This document shows positions 24,892 to 36,402 of a DNA stretch of 64,000 nt, piece by piece; the stretch's first letter is position 1; the number at the start of each line of letters is the position of its first letter. The stretch comes from Porpolomopsis calyptriformis (taxonomy: Eukaryota > Basidiomycota > Agaricomycetes > Agaricales > Hygrophoraceae): assembly GCA_951640195.1 (NCBI GenBank), contig OX621174.1, positions 372,001-436,000 on the forward strand, read 5' to 3'. The position numbers were made by a program, and so were the translations under genes. The notes beneath the pieces were generated by a model that was not told the DNA's origin, made no database searches, and saw nothing but the letters and a program-made list of their open reading frames with translations.

Positions 24892-26485
24892 ATGTCCGCG
24901 GAAGACTCCAACGGCGGTTATAATCTGGTAAAATTCAATCCTATTCTACAGCCCGTTGGAATGTTTTTAAGGCTCTGCTTAGGACATCAGCTCAATAGTA
25001 GAACAGCTAGGAAACCACCCTGTTGCCATCGGGGAGCACAGTGATGTGTGGGTTGGTGATATGAAGACCACCTCTAAATCAACACTCAAGGTTATATACT
25101 TGTTAGCTTGCTCGACTATTATCGCTAAAACGAAGTAGGTAGCAATCAAAGTCTTGAGAGGCGGTTCGACGAGCAATCAAGACTTTATCAGAAGACTAAG
25201 AACGGTGCGCCTATCCCTTATAAGAGAAAATCAATGGTTGCACTGCTCTCCCAAGTCGTCTGACCACCACAACCGTGAAAAAGTGGTTTCGGCTTCTATC
25301 TCTTCTTGGAATATCCCTAGGCTGGTTTCAGTTCATACCTAATTTCCGTTGCTTGCCCTCCAGAATATAAATAGTCGCACTGGGGACTGGATCCAATTTG
25401 AACACCCCAATGTCGCTCGTTTCCACGGAATTGCAACCAACTTGGGCAACATGCCAGCCCTAGTTTTGACATACTATCCCAATGGCAATATCGTCAATTA
25501 TATCAAGGACACAAAACCTGACAATGAGGCCAAATTGCTTTTGGTCGTCGGAACCATCAAGGCTGTTGTTTTATTAGCTGACTGGCATCTTTAACAGGTC
25601 CAAGAAATAGCCCAGGGAATGGAGTACCTCCACAACTTCCAGAATCCCATCGTACATGGCGATATAAGGGGGGTGGGTTTTCTATCATTTTTTTTGTTGT
25701 TCATTTTCACGATCTCCTTTTTGGCAACTGATTTGCCTTTATCTCCGAGTTGATCGCAATAAGCCTCATGTGCTTGGGTTTACTTTATTTTCACAGGCCA
25801 ACGTGTTGATTGACGAGCAGGGGCATGCTCTCCTTGCTGACTACGGCCTTGTCTTTATTATTGACTCCTCGGATTTCACATCGATCAAGACTGCCGGCAC
25901 TTGCAGATGGACAGCTCCAGAAATTATGAACCCGCCTGAAGAACTCCTGGATGTGGATGAACCCGTGGCCATCTTCACCAAGCCTAGTGATATTTACGCA
26001 TTCAGCATGACCGTGATCGAGGTCAGCTGACTGTCTCGTCTGGTCGAGGCGAGCCGAGGTGGTTATTAACCTGTGACCATTTTGCCATAGATATACACGG
26101 AAGATATCCCATTCAAAAACAAGAAACATGATAGCTCCGTGATCTTTTTCGTCTTGGCTGGAAACCGACCAGAACTCCCCGATCACCTCATAACAGGAAA
26201 CCAAGTCTTAGGAGACCTTATTAAGAGCTGCTGGGACGTGGACCCTTCCAATCGGCCAACTGCCAAGGCTATACTCGAAAAGCTGAAGCTGGTGTGCTTG
26301 CTAGTCCTCCCTCCATCGTCTCTATAACTCACCGAGATACCCCTTAGGGTGAGGCCGAGACACTCACATGGCCTGACAAGATTTGGAGGTTCGCCATTGG
26401 TGCATTTGTCCGAATATCTATTGATACCTACCCCTTTGGCAGATGCATCAGTTACTATCTTCGGCCTTTCGGTTCCATCTACTGA
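24892..26485 (+). CDS. TKL-like protein kinase with HGD and DYG motifs
   Basis: Eight exons (24892-24927, 24983-25090, 25139-25204, 25364-25543, 25598-25672, 25797-26021, 26091-26291, 26348-26485), 342 aa. The catalytic domain starts around residue 25 with IGEHSDVWVG, an incomplete glycine loop, followed by VAIKVLRGG (catalytic Lys). The catalytic loop is HGDIRGANVLI and the metal site reads DYG. RWTAPEI replaces the usual APE context, and the C-lobe has DIYAFSMTV and NRPTA. Such non-RD kinases are numerous in Agaricomycetes; substrate unknown. The 159-nt third intron and the C-terminus after KLKL are the least certain parts. Confidence 0.8.
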
Positions 26486-29347
26486 CCAGTTGTCTCAAAG
26501 TGGTACGTCTGCCTTTGTGGTATCTGAAGCTAATAAAATTTGTGTCCCTTTAGGCAACTCGAACTCGAGAAACGAAATCTATCTCACGTATGTACAGTAT
26601 TCACGTGATCATTCAATCACCCGGTCGATCACTTCCCGACGCGCTTTTATTAGTCTTCGAAAGATGCTTGAGGATATCGTTTTGTATATGGCAATATTTT
26701 GTGACTTTCCTTTCTTTTCTTGTATGCTTCACATGGTTTCAAATGTTTCTAGGTTTCAGTATGTCCCATGTAGTGCTCGAGCGCTTAGCAATAGTCGTTG
26801 CCATTTTACTCATTTCCTGATCTTCGAAGACAAACGAAGAATATGGCAGGTGGAATTTCTCTCTCGCATTGATTTCCTCTCACTCAACTTGCTTTCAATT
26901 ACTTTCTTCACCAGTTCTGGTTCTCCCAACAGTTCAACAAACGCTTGAGTGATTGGGTGAAGGAGCTCACTTTACCCCCCGCTTGCCCGTAACCATGCAC
27001 GCTTACTAGACCAGTAGGGAGTTGGTCTTTCTTTTTCTAGGGTACAGCGAACGACGTTCAACTGCCGGATCCCTCTCAGCATCACGTCGACTGTCTGCAA
27101 CCTCCTCTGACATCCCGATCTGCTAGCCGAGTCAAATCGAAATGGGACATTCTCAGCGGCCGTCCTTGTCCTTCTCCACGCCACATCATCGAATTGGTCT
27201 CTTTTTCTCTGCATCGCGTGTTCCTGTCTTGTGTGCCCTATCTCTTAAAAGGCCAGGTGAATCTTTGGAACTTGGTTTGTCCGTCGGCTGCATCCTTTGG
27301 ATCAGTCCGCCGGGAAATTTTTTACGCTGACAAGATACCCATGTGTACTTGAAACCATACGTGGAGAAATAAAATAGAACAGACCTGTGTTAATCTTCAT
27401 TCCCTTGGAAAATAATTAAGCCTGAACAATGCACGAATCATAGTTGTAAAGCCAAGACGAGAGTTTTGGGAGAGTAGAATGCTGACGACCTGGACCCTTC
27501 CGTCGTTATCTTAATATCGTGCATGACGGTACGGGCGGCAAGGTGATGGGACGGGAATAGTTTGTCGCAACACAAAGTGAAATTCGGAAAGCTTCGCTGA
27601 TGTGAGTCGCTGAGAGGTAGTGGCGACTGCGGCTTAAGGCGAACGATGGCCGGTCGGCAGGAAGATTTCACAAGCCTTGGAAATGCATGCTATAAACGTT
27701 TCATGGTCGTGATGATGGATTATTCTTACACGCCTCTCCCACAGAGGGTGAGCATGCGGCAATACCTCCGCGTGTGAATAGCATGGTGATCGAAAACGTT
27801 GTATTATCGTCGCAGCAAAGGTAATGAGGCAAGCATCATGTTAGGGCCTCCAGTCTGAATAAAACAAAAACGCAACTTGCATTATGTTCCAATGAACTTC
27901 TACGATCATGAACCCTGCACGCCGCTAAGAGTTTAACCAGGATACTAGCGATCGTTAGCATACACCCATAAAGCTCCAAACAGCATGACACATACATCAC
28001 GATTATGACTTAAGTTAGCAGGATGACTCTGAGAGGTTTATAACAGAAATTTTAAAGCTTACATAATCCCGATCGAGGCGACGCGCAAGCACCCGAATAA
28101 TTGAATGAGGGGAATCGAATTGCCTTGACTAAAGGATGTATGGATGAGTCACGAGAATGGAAAGCCCTGGGTCACTCTGGTGGTTATTAATGTTTCGAAA
28201 AAAGAAGCCCCGCGATCTTTGAAGAATTTCACAAGATGGGGATCCGCGATCGATAGTGAGGGTTCTTCGGATGACCGTCACTCCTCCGACGAAAGAAACT
28301 GGTGAGAAAAGTCAATGGTTAATCAGAGAAAATCGCCTACAAATTCTACCCCGAAACGATACCGAATCTTGTTGGCTAGACCGTGGAGGATCACAATCGC
28401 AAAATTAGAAAAGTTATTGATCAGTGATAACTCTACCATACGAGAATGGGAGGTGACAAGTATTGTCCCCAAGAACCGTGCACGGATTTCGTGGAGGCGG
28501 TCACTGCGACCAAGGTCCGTGGCACGAGACATACACAGAAGAAGAAGAAATGTGATCAGCTGCTAAAACAGCAGACAATATTGGGTACTTAACGGGAAAC
28601 CTCAGACGAATCAACGCGTCGAATCTGAATTTTAGCGAACGCATCTAACTCGGAGAGGATCAATGTGGCTTAGCAGGACAATCAACTGCCCTTTCTAAAT
28701 TCTTGTATGAGATCATTAACGGAGCTCCAAAAGCAACAGGATCTTCGAAAAACCCCTCAATCACAAAGCAAAGAATGGCGAAAAACGTCCCAAATTAAGG
28801 GAGACCAGGTCTTCTGCGTGACGAAATACAATGGGAGGAAATGGGTAGAACTTACGCGTATACGTCGGCGTCCATATGGTTAGTTGAGGCAGAATTCATA
28901 TTGGCATCGAATCATAAGATCAGCATGGAGCGGGTCTATTTTCCGGATCAAATCTGTGGGGGTCGAGCAGAGTCGTGTGACATGTTCATCTGAAGCAACT
29001 AGGACCAGAACGATTTTCTCCGAGTCGTCGACCGTCGGCGAGCAGTGATTAGCATGGAACGATCCCAGCGCGAAAGCACAATATTCAACACCTAGCGTAG
29101 TCCTTTGACAAACACGAGTGAGAGCACGAGGAAACGTTCAAAGATGTGAGATATGATGATTGGATGTTCTACAGAGTGGACATCACCCCCCCCGAAGCTT
29201 GGGAGTGTATGGTTGAGGCTATCAAGTCTAATGGCGTTCAGGCGAATTGAAGCACCCATGTAGTGACAAGGAGCGTTTACAGTCCCGCAATGGATCATGT
29301 ACCATGTCCGCCATCTTCTCACTTCCTTACCCTACCGAACCGCCCAC
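26486..29347. other. 2.9 kb without a recognisable gene
   Basis: Short open frames exist on both strands (for example 26486-26948 plus and 26972-27214 minus), but none shows a domain, a plausible intron chain or biased composition. The left part may hold 3' exons or UTR of the kinase. No tRNA, rRNA or transposon was recognised. This is the most gene-poor stretch outside the retroelements. Confidence 0.5.
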
Positions 29348-30657
29348 ATGTCCATGCGATTTTCGACAGAAAAACAATTCGCGGTTGCCGCTGTGCGCAG
29401 GGCATGTAGACTAACTTCATCCGTATTCGACAGGCTGGTGAAGAATGACATTCTTACCAAGGACGATAAGTCGCCGGTCACCAGTGGGTGTTATCTTCCG
29501 ATTTATTTGCCGACACTGATCGTCTGTGTGATTGTTTTTAACGGTTCCTTGACTGTATCGTATGGACATCAGTCGGGGACATTTCAGCCCAGGCGGTGAT
29601 TAACACCATGCTCGTCCATGCCTTCCCCGACGACCCGATCGTCGCCGAGGAAGACGCCACTGAAATACGGCAGGAGTATAGCAAAGGTATCCGTGATCGC
29701 ATCGTTCAACTGGCCAACGAAACTCTTGAGGCAGAGCTCGGACCGGACGACAACCCAGATTGGGGGATCGGGCCTGGGAAAACCAGGACAACGGAGGAAC
29801 TGCTAGATGCTATCGATAGGGGAAATCATACTGGGGGCCGGGCGGGACGTAAGTTATCTATTCTTCATCGATGGCAATTGGCGTTAGGGACTGCATTCTT
29901 ATTAAATCTTCTGTGAAGGGATGTGGACGCTTGATCCGATCGACGGAACAAAAGGGTTTTTGCGAGGCGGACAGTACGCTGTGTGTCTCGCGCTAATCGT
30001 GGACGCACAAGTCCAACTCGGTGTGATTGGATGCCCGAACCTGCCCGTGAATCATTCAGATGAAGATAGTCCAAGAGGATGTATTTTTGTAGCCGTCAGA
30101 GGCCAGGGTGCGGTGCAGGTGCCAATTCCCACCCTCCTCCTACTTTTTTATTCTACTAAATGCGACACGGACAGCTAAATCTTTCCGGATCGAATCCTGT
30201 CCCTATCACGATTCCGACATTCACGCCGTCTACGCTCAACTTATTGGAATCCTTCGAGAGTTCGCATTCCTCACACTCATTCAATGAACGTGTATCTTCG
30301 ATTCTAGAAATCACGCGTGCACCCGCAAGGATGGACAGCCAGTCAAAGTATTGCTCGCTGGCAAGGGGGGACGGGGCAGTTTATCTCCGCATGCCAACAG
30401 GAGTCGGGTACAAGGAGAAAATATGGGTAGTTATCGATTCCCTCCATCCGGTTTCTACCCCGCTCATGGAAACTTAGGATCATGCTTCCGGTGTTGTACT
30501 GGTCGAGGAAGCGGGAGGAGTGATCACTGATTCGAGAGGAGAGAATCTCGACTTTGGTTTGGGAAGGACGCTGGGTGAGAATTTCGGAATGGTGGCCGCT
30601 GGAAAGGAGATACATGCCAAGGTTCTTGACGCAGTAAAGCAGTCGAAGCTAGAGTAA
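29348..30657 (+). CDS. 3'(2'),5'-bisphosphate nucleotidase, HAL2/MET22 type, copy 1
   Basis: Converts adenosine 3',5'-bisphosphate to AMP, removing a by-product of sulfate assimilation; this family is the Li/Na-sensitive Hal2 target. Five exons (29348-29483, 29573-29848, 29919-30118, 30175-30426, 30478-30657), 347 aa. Metal and catalytic residues are visible: GDISAQA, the AEEDA motif, DPIDGTKGFLRG (inositol-phosphatase signature) and DHASG near the end. Exon 2 (276 nt) and exon 3 (200 nt) have exactly the same length in all three copies of the window. Tail-to-tail with copy 2, 340 bp apart. The start is chosen because it aligns with the M-S of copy 3. Confidence 0.93.
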
Positions 30658-30997
30658 GTAGGAGGTATCTAGGTCTGCCAGGAAATGGTTGTCAGTTCTA
30701 CAAGGTACCTCACTATATTATTATATCCGATAGGTGCTGGCCACACATACGATTCGGAAATTATCTGTACGATATTGATGAGGGGGCTTGAACAGTTGCT
30801 CTCCAACCCGCGAACGGCATCCCGCAGACAGAGTCGAATATGAATCTGATGGTATGGTGTGAACAGGTGCTTATTTAAAGCTTTTTGGGCACTTTGTATA
30901 CACGACCAGTTGGTATTACAACATCCGAGTCAGCAACTTGACGAGGAAAAAAAGTAGAACTAGGAAACTTAACACAAGATGAAACAGATTGAAGTTA

Positions 30998-32335
30998 TCA
31001 ACGCGCTTTGCTGCATGCCTCAGCACCATCCGTCGACTTCACTTGCTGCACAGCTTCCAACACCTTTGCGTGAATCTCCTTCCCGGCAGCCACAATTCCA
31101 AAGTTCTCTCCCAGGGTCTTCCCCAACCCAAAGTTGAGGCATTCTCCCCTCGAGTCTGTTACAATTCCACCCGCTTCTTCAACCAGCAGAACACCAGAAG
31201 CATGGTCCTGTCAGAAAAAAAAAAAAAAAAAAGTTTCCGGATGTCCGACAAGACAAAAATGAGGGCGGAATAAACTGCCTACCCAGATTTTTTCCTGGTA
31301 CTCAATATCGTTGAGCATAGGGAGAGATATGCCCCCATCCCCCCTTGCCAACAAGCCATACTTCACCATGCTCCCTATCCTCACAGAGGGACAAGTAATC
31401 CCCAGAATCGAAGACACACGTTCAGCGAACGACAGTGAATTGTACGAGGGTTTGGCGGATTGGATGATGTTGAGTGTAGAAGGCGTGAATGTTGGGATCA
31501 AGATAGGAACGGGGTTCGATCCGGAAAGGGATAGCTGTTGGGAACATAGCATGGATAGGTTATTGAGAATAAATGTATTTTAATAGATTAAAATGATATA
31601 GCACCTGCACGGCGCCTTGACCTCTGACGGCCACAAAAATGCATCCGCGGGGACTGTCTTTGTCTGAGAGATCGAGGGGTAGATTCGGGCATCCAATTAC
31701 ACCAAGTTGAACTTGCGCGTCCACGATCAGCGCGAGAGAGACAGCGTACTGTTCCCCTCGAAGAAATCCCGCTGTTCCATCAATTGGGTCAACCGTCCAA
31801 ACACCTACACGTTCGATTAGCAAAAAAAAAAAAACAGAATTGTAATCGATTGGGAACAGATGACTTACGTCCTGTGGGACCTCCAGGGTGGTTGCCCCTA
31901 TCGATGGCATCTAACAATTCATCTGTCGTCCTGGCCTTCCCAGGACCAATTCCCCAATCTGGGTCATCATCTAGTGCAAGTTTTGCTGTAAGTGTCTCAT
32001 TGGCTAGCTGGACGATCCGATCACGGAGGGGTTTATTGGCTTCTTGTCGTATTTCGGCAGCATCTTCCTCGGCGACGATCAGATCATCTGGGAACGCGTG
32101 ACTCAACATGACGTTAATCACTGCTTGAGCGGAAATGTCCCCAACTATAGTTGATAGAATTATGGATCTGCTTGTGAGTCGAAAAGGATGAATACATACT
32201 GGTGACAGGCGACATGTCCTCTTTGGCGAGAACCTCATTCTTATCCAGGGTCTTGAACAGGGACAATGTAAGCGCGCAGACTCTTCGCACAGCGGCAACA
32301 GCGAACTGTTTTTCCTTTGCGTACGGGGTTGGCAT
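30998..32335 (-). CDS. HAL2-type bisphosphate nucleotidase, copy 2 (DPIDGTA variant)
   Basis: Minus-strand paralog of copy 1, 357 aa. Exons are 32200-32335, 31869-32144, 31605-31804, 31283-31534 and 30998-31207, with intron phases identical to copies 1 and 3. GDISAQA, AEEDA and DHASG are intact. The signature reads DPIDGTAGFLRG: the Lys that follows DGT in copies 1 and 3 and in yeast Hal2 is Ala here. Activity or ion sensitivity could therefore differ. The last intron contains a run of about 18 T on the coding strand just before its acceptor. It probably arose by inverted duplication with copy 1. Confidence 0.92.
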
Positions 32336-33167
32336 GCTGGTGGCTCGGAGGGGCGGAAAGGTGATAAGATGACGGACGTAGGAGATCGTCTATGTATCAG
32401 TCAGCGTCAACTTTCGGCGCCTAGCACTGGGATGTCTGATCGGCATTGCTGTATTGTGATAGGCAAAGCTGTATCGTCAAAGATGGGTGACGGCTTTTCG
32501 GTGTGAGATTCGGCGACTTCGTCGGGAGGGCCAACAGTATGTTCATATTACGGGCAACACTACTTCCAATCCGGCACTTCTAGCGCACTTGTATTACGCT
32601 TATGGTGTGTTTCACCAATCAATGATCACGAGTGGCGCTGATCTAGTCAAGTCATCGAGAAACATACTGACATCGAAAGTCCATGTGTTCGCCGTGGATA
32701 AGCGCATACGAATCTGACTGGATGTATACCGTAGAAGGAATAATTGCAGACAAAACATCGTTTCATGTGGGATGGCTGTCAGGGTCGATCATGGCGCTGT
32801 GGGAACGGATTACGAGAATCACCGGACGGTCGGAGCCGCTGACGCAGAGGGCTTTGCTCTTGGTATGAGAGGGTTGTCGGAGAACATATTGATGACAGAT
32901 TCACCGTTACTTGCACACGACCTTAATCCACCTCGCCGCCATCCCCCAGAGCACCTTCGGATTCGAGGAAACAGACTGTCTTTTTTGAACTATCATCTAC
33001 CATGTCAGACTGGTCAGTCATTTCCGTTTAGGCTTCTGTGCAACGTGGTCTCATCACCCATCCGTCGTGTACCATTAGGTGGGATATCATCGCGCTGGTA
33101 GTAGTACGTATCCGGACATTAGACGAATAACGCATCACCGTTAATCATTGGATGTGGCACAACACAG
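32336..33167. other. Intergenic region upstream of HAL2 copy 2
   Basis: It separates the divergent HAL2 copy 2 and the small membrane-protein gene and should hold both promoters. The open frames at 32487-32717 and 32772-33101 have no recognisable domain. The first exon(s) of the next gene must lie in its right part. Confidence 0.4.
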
Positions 33168-33647
33168 ACGCTCGCGGTCTTCGGTGGGATCATAGCCGTC
33201 GCGATATTCGCTTCAAATCAGGTAAAGCGAAGCGTCGAGTCCACAAAGGCAACGTGCGTATTCCCTCTCCTCTTCGCATTCACTAACATGAGCGTCCGGT
33301 GCCCTTAGGCTAAAATCCAAAGGGTTGGATATATCCGAATCAGGGGTCTCCGTCAAGACAACTCGCCACTTCGACCGCGAAGACTACGTAGATGCAACCC
33401 AGAGGTCGGTTTGCATGTCATTCGCTTCAGTCAACATAGAAACATGCTAAATCTCAATCTAAACAGAGGTTTAATCAGAGCAATGTCGGCGTCATCGTTT
33501 GGGCGCTCGGACTCCAGTTCAGAGAATTCCTCCTCAGTGCCCACCCCTAAGCGGCAAAACACGACCCCTTTGGAACAAACGCCCACAGAAGAAAAGAAGA
33601 AAAGGGGGCTGATCAAGAGGGCTCTTAGTCTCCACAAGGAAGAGTAA
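33168..33647 (+). CDS. Small single-pass membrane protein, unknown function (N-terminus unresolved)
   Basis: Three exons join in frame: 33168-33253, 33309-33404 and 33467-33647, giving about 120 aa plus an unlocated first exon. The product starts with a hydrophobic segment (TLAVFGGIIAVAIFAS). A charged region follows (KSKGLDISESGVSVKTTRHF), then a Ser-rich stretch with SSFGRSDSSSENSSS and a basic tail (EEKKKRGLIKRALSL). GT-AG introns of 55 and 62 bp support it. The hydrophobic stretch is likely a signal anchor. I do not recognise the family. Confidence 0.6.
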
Positions 33648-34489
33648 GAGCCGAGGTACGAGGTGGACCGTGTTGTTATATCTCAAAATATTTCAGGGAT
33701 ATCAGGTTGGATTCTTGTTATATGTAAACTCCTGACCTCGACGTGATCGTCTTCCATCATCATTTTGCCAGTACCTTACCTGATGTGTATATAGTAAATG
33801 TAGGAAGCTAGAATCTGAGTCTGTTGCATCCTCAGTGGGTCGAAGAGTGTAGTCAGCAAACGTTGCACAAAGCCAAGCGCTAGTCGGGTGGAGCCAAGTG
33901 GCGAGCAATCGACAGGGGATATACGGTCCCAACCTACCGTTCAGGTGTATTTTTAAAAGAACTTCGAGTGGAAATCACGCTTAAGACTATCTACTCGATT
34001 CTTCGCCGACGCGCGTGACCTACCAGTCTTTTCCCAAAGTACGTGACTTTTATTCGTGTTTTTACCGGGATCTAATCTCAAGGAGTGTCGGGCAGCAATC
34101 ATAAGCGCCGTCAGGTGCTGCACTTGAGAATGGAATTCCGTCTAACGGAACACGAATGAGCTCGGAGGTGAGCCTGTTGCGAGTACGTGAATCGCCCACA
34201 TGGATACGAAAATTCTTCTCATGTCAGCATTTTATTTACGTAAGCAGAATAGCCCTTTTGGGCAAGATCACCACACACATGTGCATACATTAGCTCGACA
34301 ACAAGAACGATACCGGCTTGGTGCAGGTGGTATAACCAGCACACCGCCAAGTATCAGGCACTGGCCTTGGCAACATTGGCTTTCTCTAACCAAACCTTCC
34401 GTTCGCTGTTTCTATAAACATTCACATTCATTCCGCTTCCGCACATATCTTTGTGTCGTCTCTCGTTACGCCCCCCCTCCTATTTCAAG
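33648..34489. other. Intergenic region before the aspartic protease
   Basis: No coding region is supported. The right end precedes the secreted protease and should be its promoter; a ttctataaa stretch near 34410 is about 80 bp upstream of the start codon. Confidence 0.4.
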
Positions 34490-36178
34490 ATGCTTTTTTC
34501 ATCTTGCCTTCTCTCGTTTGCCTTCGCACTCCTCGTCGTTACCTCCTCAGCTACACCTCTGCTTGAGATTCCGAAACGAAGCCTTGCGTTTGCCCGCCAC
34601 GTCAATCTCACCGGCTTCCGCAATATTGTTGACGCCGACCGTGCCCGTGCCAAAACCCTCCATAAGGGCGCCTTTACCCATAGCGGTCAAATAGACAGGC
34701 GCACATCCTCGTTTAGCGTAACGAACACGGCTGTAAGACCTTGCATTAATCATTTTGTTTCATCCATTTCCAACACTCGTTTTTGTTGCCCAGGTCACGT
34801 ACACTGCTAATGTTGGTGTCGGCAGTCCTGCCACTGCATGTAAGTGTCTCCTTTTATACCTGATTTCAGTACTCCCCCCTGACACTTTGCATTCTCGAAG
34901 ATACCCTAATTATTGACACTGGTGCTTAAATCGATTCTGTCTTTAATTGCTTTTCATATGGATACCCTATGTAGGTAGCTCCAATACCTGGGTCGGCGCT
35001 GGGAAGCCGTACGTAAAGACCAAGACTGGCAAGGCTACTGGGGCAACTGTCGTAAGCCAGGCTCCCCATTCATTTCCACTTCCCTGTGATATACCGTTTG
35101 AACCCGCAGAAAGTGAATTATGGCTCCGGCTCTTTCTCTGGAAATGAATGTGAGTGTCTGCTCACGGAATCTATGATAAACGCCGCATTGAATCAACAAA
35201 TCTTCCAATCAGTTACCGACACTGTCACGCTCTCTTCAGCGCTCGTTATATCCGCCCAATCCATCGGGGTCGCCACCACAGCCACCGGTTTCTCCGGTGT
35301 CGACGGCATCCTAGGGTTCGTTCCATCCCTACTTATTCACCCAGAATATTCTCACCTAAATTATCCAGAGTCGGACCTGTTGACCTCACATCCAACACCC
35401 TCAATTCGGGACAACAGGTCCCGACCGTATCCGATAACCTCTTGAAACAAGGGAAAATCTCTAGCGAGGTTCTTGGCGTCTTTTACGCCCCCGTCAGTGC
35501 GGCCGACAGCACTGGCGAACTCACTTTCGGAGGTATCGACTCCTCCAAGACCACATCTTCGGTCAAGTACGTTCCCATCACCACCTCCAGTCCTTCCTCG
35601 AAATTTTGGGGTATCGACCAGTCCATCACTTACGGCTCCAAGTGTATTTTGAACAAAACCGCGGGCATTGTCGACACTGGAACAACTCTCGTTATGCTCT
35701 CCCCTGGTATGCTTTTTTTTTTTTTCCCCCTCTCTGTTTCCGCACCATTAATGCGACGTCCCCCCCAGGTGCCTTTAGTGCTTACCAAAATGCAACCGGT
35801 GCTACTTTGGACCAGGCGACTGGTCTCCTTAAGATCACTCTCGCCCAATACGCCGCTCTTCAACCACTCAACTTCAACATTGGCGGTACCAACTTCCCAC
35901 TCACCCCCAACGCCCAGATCTGGCCCCGGTCTTTGAACATTCAGATCGGTGGTACAGCAAGTGCCATATACCTTATCGTTAATAATGTCAGTACCCCGTT
36001 TTCCTTAGCGGCCTGCCCATATTGACATTTATGTCACGATAAACAGCTCGGGTCTCTTCCTGGTCTCAATTTCATCAATGGCTATACCTTCCTCGAGCGG
36101 TACTACAGCGTCTATGATACGACGAACAACCGTATTGGCTTTGCCACCACGGCCTTTACCACAGCTACGACCAACTGA
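34490..36178 (+). CDS. Secreted A1 aspartic protease, polyporopepsin type
   Basis: Pepsin-family endopeptidase. Nine exons (34490-34732, 34794-34839, 34901-34921, 34975-35051, 35110-35149, 35213-35315, 35369-35706, 35769-35986, 36047-36178), 405 aa. A signal peptide (MLFSSCLLSFAFALLVVTSSA) precedes a propeptide of about 60 residues. The catalytic motifs are IIDTGSSNTWVG (spread over exons 3 and 4) and GIVDTGTT, with the flap VNYGSGSFSG. C-terminal NGYTFLERYYSVYD fits the family. Exon 3 is a 21-nt micro-exon that carries the first catalytic Asp. Acts extracellularly or in the vacuole. Confidence 0.95.
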
Positions 36179-36402
36179 CTAGGCAATGCGTAGGACTGAT
36201 GTACCGTATTTAGTTTGATCAATGGAACATCGGACGGATAATTTCATCTCCACTGAAACTGTCTTGCGGCTCCACACTTCATCCCAACATATTAGCGGAC
36301 ACGAGGGTTCCCTTGGCCAGCTTGAACACTCCCCGTAGACTTGCATCTAATTTTTACACCGTCGTCTATATAGTTTAAAGTGTGTAATGTCAAATCACCA
36401 CG

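Noticed and set aside
26972..27330. Overlapping minus and plus frames of 60-80 codons
   Set aside because: No domain, intron chain or homology visible; left as gene-free.
31208..31282. Poly-A run as a possible retroposed poly(A) tail
   Set aside because: On the minus strand it is the pyrimidine tract directly before the acceptor of the last HAL2 copy 2 intron; introns are kept, so the gene is not a retrocopy.
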